64,000 nt of DNA. It comes from Lunularia cruciata. Lineage: Eukaryota > Streptophyta > Marchantiopsida > Lunulariales > Lunulariaceae. Location of the stretch: assembly GCA_948567375.1 (NCBI GenBank), contig OX419759.1:40711493-40775492 (forward strand), written 5' to 3'. The position numbers and the translations under genes were made by a program. The notes below the pieces were generated by a model. That model saw only the letters and a list, made by a program, of their open reading frames with translations, did not search any database and was not told where the DNA came from. Shown here piece by piece: positions 49,516 to 61,517 of this stretch; position 1 is the first letter of the stretch; each line of letters opens with the position of its first letter.

Positions 49516-50430
49516 TTTTTTTTAAATTGTAACCAATGTAAAGGACTTTTATTGCAGTAAGCAACTTCCCCAGCGTATCTTAAAACTCGCCAACTCAACT
49601 TAACGGAGCAATACAACTTCAGTTGCTCCAACGCATAGACTTCTCTTGTCAGGACGACTACACCCTAGAGATTACAAACTCAGTACGCTCTACGTCTAGC
49701 CCCCACTTTCTCCCACGCAGCAGTCAAGGCGAGATGGGCAACGCCAGTTCACTGCAGATGGTAGACTCCTTTCTACAGAATTCCAATTGAGTGCACTCTG
49801 AGACAGTACAGTAGACATCCGTGGATGGAAGACAACTGCACTCGTCCGTTACAGTACAAACAAGAAAATGTGTACGAAGTAGAATTTCGTCAAAGAGATT
49901 CTATATTCGAGTCGTCATCTCGCATCAAACTGACTACCAAGATCCACCAAGATATCTGACGCGGATGTGATGCCGTGTTATGTACTCCTCACTGTCCACA
50001 AGGAGACAAGGGAGGAAATGGAATTGCCCCTGTTTAAAGGCACGTCATCTGAGCAGAGCACCTAGCATTAGGGCAGTGGGAAATTGAGACTTTGTTAAAC
50101 CTAGGGAACCGTTCAAATCCTGTCCGATAAATGGGGACATTAGAAGGATCCCCATTTACTTGAAGGAATTATGTGGCTTGGTGTCAAGAGTAGCTGTGAT
50201 CGACTGGAGTCATGTGCAAACTGCATTCAAATAACAAAAGTCTGTCACTTTTCTCTTTTCTGCTTAATTCTGGGAGTGGGTATAGTGAGATAGTCCAAAG
50301 AATCATAAATACTCCTTTTCGATGCTGTATCTGCAGAACATGCAGAAGAGAGTTTCCATACTTTGTCCCGTACAGCTCCACAATCCAAACTAATTTTCCT
50401 CCTCTCTATATATTCCTCTTAACTTCTATT

Positions 50431-50513
50431 GGGGTTTAGCCCCATTTTACCCGTCTTTTCCTTGTATGGATTGATAGGCTATTCCCATTCTTCTTATCAC
50501 TTGCGGTCGCCTT
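50431..50513 (+). repeat. Dispersed ~88-bp repeat, copy b
   Basis: GGGGTTTAGCCCC, ATTTTACC, TTTTCCTTGTATGGATTGAT, TTCCCATTCTTC and TGCGGTCGCC in the same order as copy a. It is the most diverged copy. No RT coding lies beside it. Confidence 0.7.
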
Positions 50514-51712
50514 CTTCTTCTCTATATAACTGTGCTGCTATTTTCCTGTCATTCTTATGGCCGGTCTACCGTTCTTTATCATCATTCTTGAGGTCGTCAA
50601 AAGCACCTTGAGTTTAAGAGAGATCAAACTGACCTGGCATGAACATGGACTCTACACCCAAAAGAAAGGACACCCGCTTCTCTTTTCCTCTTCTTTGTTT
50701 CTATTGGAAGAGTCCACTTGAGTTCAATTCCGATTTAATAGATGCACCTTTTGCGCAGAAGACTTTTTCTCCACTTACTCAAATATGAACAAAATGCAGG
50801 TTTACATATCCGCGAAGTAGGGTACTAGCATCTCATTTAACATGGTAATGAAATAAATGTATTGCGGTGTTCAGATCATAAGTTTGGCAGCTACAGGGCC
50901 ATGGATGAACTTTCCTTCAAAATTAATTGCGACAATAAAATAGCATTTTTGCCCCCCAACTTTCGGACTAGCCAGTGATGCGCATAAGCAATGGAGAGAA
51001 CAGTTACGAGATTTTATGACATGCGGTAAACCGCAAGGGCATGAGTGCCTGCGCGACTAGGACTAGATCTGTATTTCTTTATTGCTTGTTGAGAATAGTG
51101 TTCAGGATCAATACGCCATTTTTCCAAGGTAGTTTATGTGGAGCTTGTGATGATCCGCATACCCATGATGGCTGGGGGTTTGATTGCAGTGACACGGAGT
51201 ATATAGTGAGCTTGATAAGTTGGAATGCATGAGCGGGACTACGACAGTGTTATCCCTTGGAACGTGGAGGTACGAGCTTTTACCTTTTTGTTCTTGACAG
51301 GCGGTTTTGGATTTGTAGTCTGCGTGGGGACAGACATTGTGTTCTCTCTGTCCAGAGATGAAATTTAGAGACACAAAATCTATAAGTTTAGAAGACTGTT
51401 TCACTTAGTCCTAACATGAATAAATAAATAAGTCCTTCCTCACAGGGTTAAATTAATCATGAAAAACAGAGATCTTTTTTTTCTTCAAGGTAATGTATCC
51501 GTAGGCTCTTCCTCCATAGATCCAGACTTTGATTTCTCGATGAGCTCCCCGACCTTTTTTCCCTTTGCTTTAGAGTTAAATAGTAGAATCGAAAAGTTAC
51601 GTTGCAATCAATTTGATTGCGATCAGGTTGTCCTACGGTCATATTGTCTCTGATGATTTAAGATCATACGGGAAAGTTAGGATGCACTTGCAGCTGCGGT
51701 TTGCAGAAATTA

Positions 51713-51751
51713 TCAAGGATTCATGTCAAGGATTCATGTCAAGGATTCATG
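51713..51751 (+). repeat. 13-bp tandem repeat x3
   Basis: TCAAGGATTCATG occurs three times in perfect tandem and is followed by ACATATAG. A recent slippage product. Confidence 0.9.
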
Positions 51752-51899
51752 ACATATAGCAACTTCAGTGTGAGTTTTAGGGAGTCGGTTTTAGCTAACA
51801 TATATACCACAGACCCAAAGAAAACAAAGGCGTACAAAGCACCATTGGAGTGTAAGAGGGGATGGGGAGCAGCAGGCCAAGGGGCCAAAAAGAGAAGGG

Positions 51900-54415
51900 G
51901 GCCAAATACTGTAGCAAAACCAAGGTTCTCAAGCCAAGCCAGGGGAAAGGTTACATAGCAAACTACTGCAAAACTACAGAAAAAACTTTTACTGGGCTGG
52001 ATGATAGAGTCCCTCCAATGGTATATCTCGTCTGCTGTTGCTCATCTATGAAGACCCCATGCCTGAGAGCATTGTAAAATGACCAAAAGTATAAAAAGTA
52101 GGAGGAGAATATGGCAAGAGTTATAGCCTTAGCCCCTCTCTCTGCATGGAACATCATATTGCTTATGTAAAGAGACCATCAAAGTGGTGATAAATCTAGA
52201 CAACCAAAGAAACAAAGGTAATAAAGGAAAACCATGGCACATAATGGTCTTTCTTTCCTCGAGCATTAATGGTTGTTGTTGCGCCTCCTTGTAAGCTAGC
52301 TTTTGCAAATGTCTTTGCTTGTAAGGGGCTTGCAACAACCACATCAAACAAAGTATGCAATGTGTCCATGAAAGCGATGACATCTGCTCTCACCTAACAT
52401 GGAAGTAGTCCCAATAGCTCCATTAACCTCTCAATCTATACTTGGGATTGTGTAGCTTGGAGAAGTTATGACACTATGTCTTAGATGCTATCATGAATTG
52501 TGGTGGACTCTCCACCTACTGCAGAGCGTAAAATATATACATATTTACATTGTGTGCCTTATGTCAAATATAAAACAACATGCACAATGGTCTGGAAACC
52601 CTAAAAGGGCTGGATGTGGGAGACCCAAACACAACTTGAATGGGATGGAAAACTCCTCAGACTTGAAACAAAAATCCTCTATCAAGGGGGAGGCATGGAG
52701 CCAAGCCATAGATCCTTTCCTTCCTCTAGAAAAAAACCATAGCTCTATCAAAGAACAATACAGCATTGAGGATGTTGGTAAGGATGTATGTGCGCCATAC
52801 TCTCATTAATGCATGAATTTCCTAGAGTCTAGTGATACAAAGCCAACCAACGTTGGGAGTGCTTGTGTGCATGGCCTGGCTAAAGGTCATGAGCCAATCA
52901 AAGATACATCTAGAAGTAGTAAGTGCCTGAATCCACTATTGTGATAGGTGCCAATAGAAAAGGATAAATTATAAAGGGCTTACTAAATCCCCCCAATGGA
53001 GACCTCAAAATTCTCATACCTCCTATTAGGAAGTGGAACTCTAGTGGAAAGTCTATAAGAGTGAGAAATGTACATAAATTCCATACCTTGCATTTATGAG
53101 TTTGGACTCATAAACCCAAGATATCTAGATTGAGTGTGAAAGCCGCCACTACTTGAAGTTCATCCTCTACTAAAGTGCCTAAGATATAGGTATCATTTAA
53201 GATGAATAGAAAGAAGAATCATGGAATAATAATTGTAACATCTTGTAGCTATGTTGTGAGCTATGGCAAACAAAGGTCCCCCTAAGGCTTTTGATGTATG
53301 CCCTTTTACAATGCCAATTGTGTGAAATCCTCAATGGTAGTTTGATGACTATACCAAAAAAGGTGTCTTTATACCATAGAACATATAGAAAAATAGGATC
53401 AAGGAGTGGATCTTTCCTTGCTAAGAAAAAATCATGCAATAAAGTTGGAAAAGATATGGTATTGAAGGCATTGAAGATATCCACTTGGACAATCATCTAG
53501 TCAGGATAGATGTCCAAGGATGCTCTTATGCTAAAAATAATCATCATGTAGCTCCTTAAATGGACACAACAAACTAATGTGTGGACAAAAAGGATGAAAA
53601 TAAAAAACAAAGTTGTAAGCAAATAGTATTTGAAACTAAAAAAAAGGAACACATCCTTGATAACAATGGAATGAACATTGAAAACCAAATGTCACTTTGA
53701 CATAGCAAAGAGATGTGATGCACCAAATATTCAAGCTGCTCCAAGAGACACAAGACCCAAAGAAATATGCTAATAGAAGGCAACAAGAAGGGGAAACTAG
53801 AATCTAGAGTTTTAAGGAGGACAATCATGTAGCTACTAAAAGACTAAACCCATTGGCCCACCTATTGTGAACCACGTAGAATAGAGTAAAGCATGAGTAA
53901 CAATGGACTCATAATTTGAAGCTCCTTATATGGTTGATAGTCATGGAGGAAAGACGGAGGGTCCTTGGCCATAAATGGATAAAGTATATATAATTGAGTA
54001 TCAATGGAGAAAATAATTGGCCAAGAGGATGTTAATATGTGAGCTACATGTCTATCTTCAGTTTCCTAATCTAACATCAAGCAACAACAAAGGCTACAAT
54101 GGTCTACAAGTGGAGCACAAGATTGTGTAGACTCTACAATCCTCTTAGCTGTTGCTTAGGCCTATACGGTATACTTTCCATGTAAGGCTGATCAATCCCA
54201 TTGCAAAAATCTATGAATTTTAGAGTTAGTCTCTTGATGTCTTGATGTACCAAAATTTGTTGGAAGGGGTAAAGTCCATTATAGGAAGAGGGCTAATAAG
54301 TTTTAAGAAGACACATTTCTCCATTGGTTACTTGCCAAGATAGCTTATATAATAAGGAGAGCATGGAGCCCGTTAGATGTCATAGAGGCATAGGGATACT
54401 AGTATATATATGAGG
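51900..54415 (-). mobile_element. Non-LTR-type reverse transcriptase relic, second copy
   Basis: Minus strand. 53574-53828 holds the block before the palm (STH and a V-rich region equivalent to STHQFGVS). 53197-53496 holds the catalytic-domain start MIVQVDIFNAFNTISFPTL. A frame shift later comes LGGPLFAIAHN. 52129-52396 holds a C-terminal part (DTLHTLFDVVVASPL, VPWFSF). It is the same RT superfamily as the plus-strand element at 24.2-28.6 kb but a distinct subfamily. Stops and shifts make it inactive. The 3' end is unclear. Confidence 0.6.
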
Positions 54416-54808
54416 TGTAAAAGACTAAGGAGAGAAATATGAGAATGTAAGATCATAGTGGAAAATCACATTGGATCTCTCAAGTGAGTGAAACTCCAAA
54501 TGACTAGTCTGAGTTTGGACTTTGGTATTAATAGGCAACTTGGATATATGGCTCTTAAGAAACTTCCAAGGAAGTTTCTTTCTAGACGTTGCTTTACTTG
54601 GAGTGCAAGCTAAGCTAAATAACTTAGCTTAGTTTATTTGGCATACAAGCTATTCTAACTATCAACTTGGTGTACAAGTTACTCAACCCTTGGAAAGTTC
54701 CTAGAAGCTTCTTGGATACTTCTAGAACATTCTTAAAGTTTCAAAGTTATATGCTAATTCTATGATCTTTTACCTATCTTTAGCTTTTGCTAACTCCATA
54801 TTATTACA
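54416..54808 (-). repeat. 3' LTR of minus-strand Ty3 element, family C
   Basis: 393 bp. On the minus strand it runs from TGTAATAATATGGAG to CTTAGTCTTTTACA. It is preceded on that strand by the purine-rich AATGGGGAATA. It is related to family A LTRs and carries GAAACTTCCAAGGAAGTTTC at 54559-54578. Confidence 0.85.
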
Positions 54809-55379
54809 TATTCCCCATTGCTAGTTGGTGATGTACTCATCTACATGGAACCTTTGGACTCTCTTATTGTCTCTTGTGAATTTTGGAGATGAGAAAGAGG
54901 TTCTCCATGTAGCATCATCAAGAGGATACTCTTTTTAAAAGGATTTTATATTCAATATGTTGTTTTCAACCACATTGGATGTCACGACATGCAAGTATAT
55001 GGTCAACTTTGTATTCTTCATGATTGTTAATATAGATTGAGGGAGTAGATTGAAGATAAGTAAGACAAGAATATGTTTTTGAAACAAAGAGTTTTAACTT
55101 GGAAACATATAAGACAAGATGGATTTTCATGTGACTAGGAAGTGCAAGTTTGTAAGCAACACAAGCAATGATCTAAACAATATCAAAGGTGCCTACACAA
55201 TTGAGATCATGGCAATGACCATTAGCATATTACTTTTGCCAATTTTGAGCAACAAGAAGATGAGACGTGACTTGGTATAAGGTACAAATAGCTTGGATAA
55301 GAAAGTAGAAGTATGAGGGATATCAAATCCCAGTAAAGCAAGAAGAGAAGTTGGAACAAGTTGATCTTGCCCATAAGTA

Positions 55380-55990
55380 AGGAAGAAAGGAGAGAAGCCT
55401 ACACTTTCCTACTTGGAATCATTGTAAGTAAACTCAACAACTTCAAGACAAGTATTCCAATTAGTGTGATGAACACTTACAAAGTCATGCAGTATATCCT
55501 CCAATGTGAAATTTCATATTCTATTTGCCTATCATTTTGGGGATGATAGGCCATAGATAAGGCAAGCTTGGTGCCAAAGAGTTTGAAAACCATTTTCCTA
55601 AATTTACTCATGAATCAAGAATCACAATCAACAATGAGAACCCTTTGCATCCCATTGTGATTCAATATCATATTATACTAGATCTGGGCTAATTTTATGG
55701 CATCCATGGTGGATGATAGGTGAATATATTTGCTAAGCTTATTGACAAACACAACAATTGTTATGTGAACTTGATCCATCTTTGGCAAAGAGTGATGAGG
55801 TCTAGATTTAAGGTAGTTGGAATGGGGAGTGGTTGGAGTAGTCTACTCAATTTTTGGTTGTTGGCTTTGTTGCATTGGCAGCTCTTACAAGATCATAAAA
55901 CTCTCAAACCTCTTGTGCCATGCTTGGCCACCACCATTGATGTTGTAGGCTACTCAAGGTCTTTTCCACGTCCATGAGACAAATGATTGG
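55380..55990 (-). pseudogene. Integrase relic of minus-strand Ty3 element
   Basis: The minus-strand translation at ~55500-55600 includes GTKLALSMAYHPQN followed by a Glu-bearing RQIE, equivalent to the integrase core end YHPQTNGKTE seen at 13.7 kb. Upstream there is an HHCC-region echo. Several stops. Confidence 0.65.
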
Positions 55991-56698
55991 TAAGTCATGT
56001 GCCTCTTGAAGTCACACTAGTCATAGATCAACCATAGCTAGAATATAGATTTGGTTTGTGCAAGATAGAAGTACATCTTTGATTGAAAGGTACTGTAATC
56101 CATGTCATGTGTTGTAAGACAACTTTGCACAAGAAGAAAGAAGGGATTATTTATAAATCATTCTTGACCTTTGTATGTACTTTTGAGTCTATTGACACCA
56201 TGGTGATTGCTACTATCAAGGAAGATTCAAGAGGAATATTTAAATCAGGTTGTCATGATAGTGCATTGGGAATGACATAAATAAATGTAAATCATATGAA
56301 ATCCTTCTCCAACAATCAATATTCTCAATCAATATTGTTTGGTGAGAATCAATAGATTGATCTAGTCATTAGATTACTACTTGGCAATAGCTTGATCTTG
56401 AAGGCCATACCTCAATACGAGTGTATTCCCTTGGGAAGATCATCCATAAACACATCTATGAACTACTAAAATGTCTGATAAACCATTAATTCCTAAGGCT
56501 TCTTGTCCTTGACATATTCTTCTTGTGTAAGTGGCTTGATCCACATAGTAAAATTAAGAACATTTTCCTCCAAAACTTATTCTAAAACCACTATACTTAC
56601 AAACTTCTCATCTTGAGACTGACTACTCTAAATTGTCTTCCTCAGAAGTGCAAGATAACCTACTTGATAATTCTTAGCTTGGTGTTGTACTTGAATTA

Positions 56699-57007
56699 TC
56701 ATGGGACCCTATCAAATTGAACACTATGATGTTCAATTTGGCAAAGATGATCTAAAATGATATCATAGTGTAAGGGAGCTACTACAAATCTCATGCACCA
56801 TGTATACTCCTTCCCAATCTTGATTGCAACAAGATGTAAGGCACAAAATGTAAAACCTTTTCTACTATCCGCAATCATTAATTCTCTATCAAATATTACT
56901 TTGATAAGAATAAAAAATTCCTTTGCTAATTGCATGGACATGCAATTCTTAGAATTCACATAATCAACCAAAATCTTATAACCATAATGGAATATCATAC
57001 CTTGCAA
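56699..57007 (-). pseudogene. Protease relic of minus-strand Ty3 element
   Basis: A 102-codon frame (MQGMIFHYGYKILVDYVNS, then MSMQLAKEFFILIKV) aligns along its length with the protease of the chromovirus at 11.0-11.4 kb. ILVDY stands at the active site, where the expected Ser/Thr-Gly has been lost. Confidence 0.8.
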
Positions 57008-57229
57008 GTGTATAAAAATTGCTTAGGTCAAGCTTTCAATCTAATAGAATAAATAAGTTTACTAATAAGTGGCTCAATATCTCCTACTAAGACTCTTTAT
57101 TTCCTTGATCCTCACACTCCAAAGACTTCATTTGGAAAATGGATCATCAATTCCTAATTGGACATTCTGCAATGCAATGTACAATTTTTCAACAATAAAT
57201 ATTTTTTTTTCATTTTGTTGTAATATTTC

Positions 57230-58186
57230 TCTAGTTGTAGTGGCAAGTGGTCTCGAATAGCATCAATTTCCATCAATGATAGCTCCTCCACCCATGTGTG
57301 GTGCATTTTTAGTTTTTGTGTAGATCTAGGTCAAGGTCAAGACAAAGTTGTCATAACCAAGGAATCAAAGTGTTTGGGCTTGTGCAAAGTTACTTCTAAT
57401 TTGGTATACCATTTCAAGCATCTCACAAATAGATCCAAAGCTTTGCCTTCCATTATCTCTAGACTCTACATTTTTTGTTTTGGAATTGAGTGATGGAGCT
57501 CTTCATATTGCTTCAATTGCACCAATTTGTCTTGTGTGGCTTGTGCAACATTCACCGCTTGGAATCTCCTAATTATTGCACACTTGAATCTTTTCTATGG
57601 CAAGATTGGAATAAAAAATTGCCATTAAGCTTTCTCTACCCAAAATTGCCACCAAAATTTTTCCACTCCATCTAATTGCTCAAAGCCATGAAATCTCTCT
57701 ATATTCATCTAAAAGATTTTTAGCTTCAGAAAAATGTTTGCACTTTGAACATATAATTCTTTATTGCATCCAATAGATTCTTATCTTCAAATACCTTTGA
57801 ATTTTAAAATCAAACTTGATCTTCTTCTTTCAAAAAATTTCTCTCTCTACTTGTTCTTGTTGTTGACTATCATGATCTTGCTCTTTCAACAATGAATAAG
57901 ATCTATTGTTGCATAACAATGATAACTTTGAACATTCATGCCATGATTGCTACTCTACCAAGTTGCCAACTTGCAATTATATAAGTTAACACATAGATGC
58001 AACATGTACACCTCTCTTCATAAGTTATAATCAAAATGATCAATGGTTCATTGGACAAGGTGATCACATTCTTAAAACTTTGCCAAAAGCATGAAATGAT
58101 GCTTTGGTAGTACATGGACATGGAAATCCCAATGGTTTAGGTGAAGTAGATTTGATAGTCCATGGATTCCATCCATCCCAGTCTTG
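57230..58186 (-). pseudogene. gag relic of minus-strand Ty3 element
   Basis: Decayed minus-strand gag and leader; the leader at ~58080-58180 matches those of the family A elements. The plus-strand text at 57260-57420 is the antisense of the same gag region found at 60-250 of this window. No intact frame. Confidence 0.6.
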
Positions 58187-58198
58187 CTTTGATACCAA

Positions 58199-58591
58199 TG
58201 CAAAAGACAGAGGAGAGAAATAGTAGAATGGAAGATCAAAGTGGAAGATTGGAGGGAAACTCCGGATGCCTAGCTTGAGCTTGGACTTTGGTATTTACAG
58301 GCAATTTGGGTACAAGGCTCCCAAGGAAGGTTCATTCCAAAAGTTGCCTTACTTGAGTGCAAGCTAAGCTAGTCATTTATTTAGTGTACAAGTTAAGCTA
58401 GCCATTTACTTGGCATACAATCTAAGCTAGCCATCAACTTGGTATTCAAGTTACCCTTGGAAAGTTACTAAAACCTTCTCACCAAGAAGCTTCATGGATG
58501 CTACTAGACCATTCTTAAATTTTCTTAGCTATATATTAATTCTACTACTTGTTAGCTATATTTGGCTTCCTGCTTACTCCATATTATTACA
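58199..58591 (-). repeat. 5' LTR of minus-strand Ty3 element, family C
   Basis: 393 bp, from TGTAATAATATGGAG (at 58591 on the minus strand) to GTCTTTTGCA beside the primer-site relic. The length equals the 3' copy exactly, with scattered differences. Confidence 0.85.
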
Positions 58592-59400
58592 CAAGTCTAG
58601 GTAGACTTGGTAAGAATGCCTGAAGAAGGTCCATAGAATATACCATGTGTATGAGTCAAGCAAGGCATGAATGAATAGGACCAAAGTACAAAGAGGGTTT
58701 GGGGTATGGAGAGTGAAGTAGCCTCCACCCTCATCCATAGACATCTTGATCTCCCTCAATGTTGGGCTAAACTAATCCCCACTCACAAACGTTAGGCAAA
58801 GTGGAATTTCCATATTTGAGTAGACTGGCAGATTGTCCTTGTCTCCTTGGGATGGCAAAGGTCAAGAGAAGGGGATGGAAGGTGCTTCATCATGTACAAC
58901 AAGAGCTATTGTTGGTGTGTGCTAAAAAGTTAGATGTCAATGTCTACTCTCATTTTGTCCATAAAAGGTAAAGATGTTAGATAAGGAGCATTGGCTAATG
59001 TAGTCCCTCTAGCTACTTGTGCCAACTAACAAGGTGGGGCATCCTAAAGAGTACTCCTAAACCCAAACCCAAGGCAACAAAGAATAACGCACACTAATGG
59101 ATGGAACCACCAGAAAAGATATTATAAATCCAAATCCAAATCCAAATGAAAAGAACAAAACAGAAAATGGATACCCAAGCAACAAAAGGATAAACACATA
59201 AAAAGAAAGATATGTCCATACTGCATCTTTGTGGCATAATTTGGATGTCAAGTGGAGGATTTAATCCCTTGCCCCAAAGGTCTGCAATTTTCTGTTCAGA
59301 CCCAATCACCTCCACCTTGCATGAATAGTTTCCTCCTTTAAAAGAAAGTTTTGGTTTCGAACTATCAGGAACTTTGGTAGCCACGGAAGCTAAAATCATA
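58592..59400 (-). other. Unassigned minus-strand frames beside Ty3 element
   Basis: The frame at 59094-59399 starts MILASVATKVPDSSKPKLSF and continues KVEVIGSEQKIADLWGKGL, which reads like real protein. It turns hydrophobic after ~59210, past a possible donor GCA|GTATGG. A TCCAAA-type simple repeat lies at 59124-59146. It could be the 5' ORF of the RT element at 52-54.4 kb, separated from it by the Ty3 insertion, or a gene fragment. I cannot decide. Confidence 0.3.
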
Positions 59401-60295
59401 TTCTCACTAAAGTATCACGCAAGTTTAAGAAGATATGTAATAAACCAAGTCGGTTTTTAGCATTTACCTCCCTCAACCCTATCAATTAAAAATACGCTTC
59501 TTCGTGGGGGGTTTAGTGCTCTTTTCTTCTAGGCGCTGATGTCGTTTTGAATTCTTTGCTTTTTATTTGGTATTTTACTTGGGGTGACCTCCTGAAGTTT
59601 GTCATAACCAGCTAAAAGCCTGGATCGCACCATTCTCTAGGTAGGCAAGGATACTGTATGTAGATGACCCTCTAAATATTCTGGAAAATCTAATGCCACA
59701 TCATGGCTCCATCTGCAGTGGAAAATAATAGAGTTTGGTGGTGATGTGACTCAAGGCTACTCACCAAATAAGACAAGTGTTGCTATTGAAACAGGACAAA
59801 CATGATATTACTTGTCTCAGGTGCTCTCTGCATGCAGTGAACATGAGAATAATCTCATCACTTGACCAAGACTTTATGGGTCGAGTTGTCTACTGAGGCA
59901 AAATGAGTCATCAAACAGGGGATAGAAGATGCTGATGTTGGCCAGTGTCTCATTGTAAGTGTAATACAGACTATGAGTAAGTAAACTTTGAAGCCGATTC
60001 CCAATAGGGCACATGTTTCCTGCAATAAGAGACCCCACTGTTATTTCACTGTGCCACGAGCTTATAAATTCTCTCCTCGCAACAACAGATTCAGCGGAGC
60101 ACAAGTAGCTTCACAAGATATAGTACAAAACCTTCTCTATCATGCTATTTTTCCTCATCCCCCCGTGTTGTATTTTTTGTACTTTGGACCTGAGCTTTGA
60201 CTAACCCCCTGTTGAGATTAAACAGTGGTTTTGATTCCAATCGGTTGATACCATGAAACACTGTGGAATCCGCAATCAGGACAAAGGGAGAAAGT
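59401..60295. other. Intergenic, nothing recognised
   Basis: CpG content returns to gene-like levels. Only short frames. No domain or RNA gene is visible. Confidence 0.4.
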
Positions 60296-60384
60296 GGCGA
60301 CCGCGTAGGATAACAAGAAGGATGGGAAGACTCCATCAAGCCGTACAAGGAAAAGACATACAGGGTAAAATGGGCCTAAGCCCC
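60296..60384 (-). repeat. Dispersed ~88-bp repeat, copy d
   Basis: The reverse complement reads GGGGCTTAGGCCC, ATTTTACC, TTTTCCTTGTACGGCTTGAT, TCTTCCCATCCTTC, CTACGCGGTCGCC. It lies in inverted orientation 1.04 kb from copy c. Confidence 0.85.
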
Positions 60385-61428
60385 ATCAGGACAAAGGCAT
60401 GCATGCAGATAGGTGTGTGGAACAAACGAGCATGACAATTTCCTCAGACCATGTGTTGGAAGTTAGCCCCAATTTCATCGAATTTTAACTAACACTGCCT
60501 CCTAGCAAACGACCTTTCCTCTTTAGCGTGTCAGGTTAAGTACTATCGGATCTAATCAGAATCCAGAATACCAACACGCCTCTACAACCAACTGGAATGG
60601 TCAGACAGACAGAGAAAAATGCTAGGCAGGCCACAAAAGTACGTCTCGAGCCTCAGAGTGACTGGCAGATCATTTCGTGCTTCAGTAACCACGAAGATCT
60701 CGTGTTGACAGATTGGGTTATAAAACGTCTCAACTTGCAACCTAATCCAACATGGTGTTGTGGAAAGGACCGGCGACGTACACCGTATCTCAAACTACTG
60801 TAATGGTAAGACTGGATATACCTCTCGACAAGTGGCGAAATAGATGGTAGAATCAATCACCCAACTAATTGTTGCCAACTTCGGTGGTGTGGCTTCTGTG
60901 GACCACCACAACATATCACGTATACGTTATTTGCTCACATTTCTGTCGAGATTATCATCTCATAGTCAGTGCCCGCTCCGGATTGAAATATAGGAAGAAC
61001 AAGTACAATCAAATCTATGAGAAGATTGTCATATCTTATCCGCTCATTCTCTCTGATCTCATTCTTTAAACTCTTGTGAGGGACTAGAATCATGATGTAT
61101 CTATCTTGTTTCAAGATAATCGACACTGCATTTGATTATCTTCTATCGGTATCTTAGATTTCATCTGTGTGTAGAGTTTATGTTGGATCATAATCATACT
61201 ACATTCTATACGTTAGGTAACACTTGTATCAAATATATAAGCGCATAGAAATATTGCAAGCATTACGAGTTGTATGTCGGAGTCAACAACCTAGGAGAAG
61301 AAGACCACATAAAAATTTCACAATTGAGACGACTACCGGAAAATAGATTTTCTCTTCACTCTTTTATCTCTTCAACCAAAATTGCTTCTAATTTCCATCA
61401 TGGACTTCAGTTCCTATACTTTCGACAT
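60385..61428. other. Sequence between inverted repeat copies, nothing recognised
   Basis: Bounded by copies d (minus) and c (plus) of the dispersed repeat. No long frame and no transposase motif. It could be a non-autonomous element with inverted ends, or two independent insertions. Confidence 0.35.
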
Positions 61429-61517
61429 GGGGCTTAGCCCCATGTTACCTTTTTTGTCTCTCCCTTGTATGGCTTGAGGGGGTCTTCCCATCCTTCGTTT
61501 TTCCTACGCGATCGCCC
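61429..61517 (+). repeat. Dispersed ~88-bp repeat, copy c
   Basis: Begins with the perfect palindrome GGGGCTTAGCCCC. It then has GTTACC, GTCTCTCCCTTGTATGGCTT, TCTTCCCATCCTTC and ends CTACGCGATCGCCC. It is closest to copy a. Confidence 0.9.

Larger units (their letters stand above)
44101..51850. other. Mostly intergenic sequence, no firm gene
   Basis: Gene-like base composition with CpG present, but only short unrelated frames. A plus-strand CT-rich stretch at 44400-44500 and a possible small exon at ~44811-44890, ending at donor GG|GTGAGTG, hint at a plus-strand transcript. It resembles no known protein. A minus-strand donor GTGAGTGC at ~46990 may belong to a far-upstream leader exon of the DRIP-like gene. 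No tRNA or rRNA was seen. Confidence 0.35.
54416..58591 (-). mobile_element. Minus-strand Ty3 element with internal RT deletion
   Basis: Two 393-bp LTRs of equal length bracket a 3.4-kb interior. The primer-site relic is at 58187-58198 (TGGTATCAAAGC, one change). Gag decay occupies 57230-58190, protease 56699-57007 and integrase ~55400-55990. RT and RNase H are not recognisable between protease and integrase, where only ~0.7-1.0 kb is left against ~2.1 kb in the chromovirus at 9.4-14.9 kb. Flanks (TGAGG, CAAGT) show no target duplication. Confidence 0.78.

Noticed and set aside
50212-50439. CxxCxxC pattern in a plus-strand frame, considered as a RING fragment
   Set aside because: Spacing does not fit RING, and it is on the wrong strand for the DRIP-like gene.
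54300-58600. Target site duplication for the family C element
   Set aside because: Flanks TGAGG and CAAGT do not match, so none is claimed.
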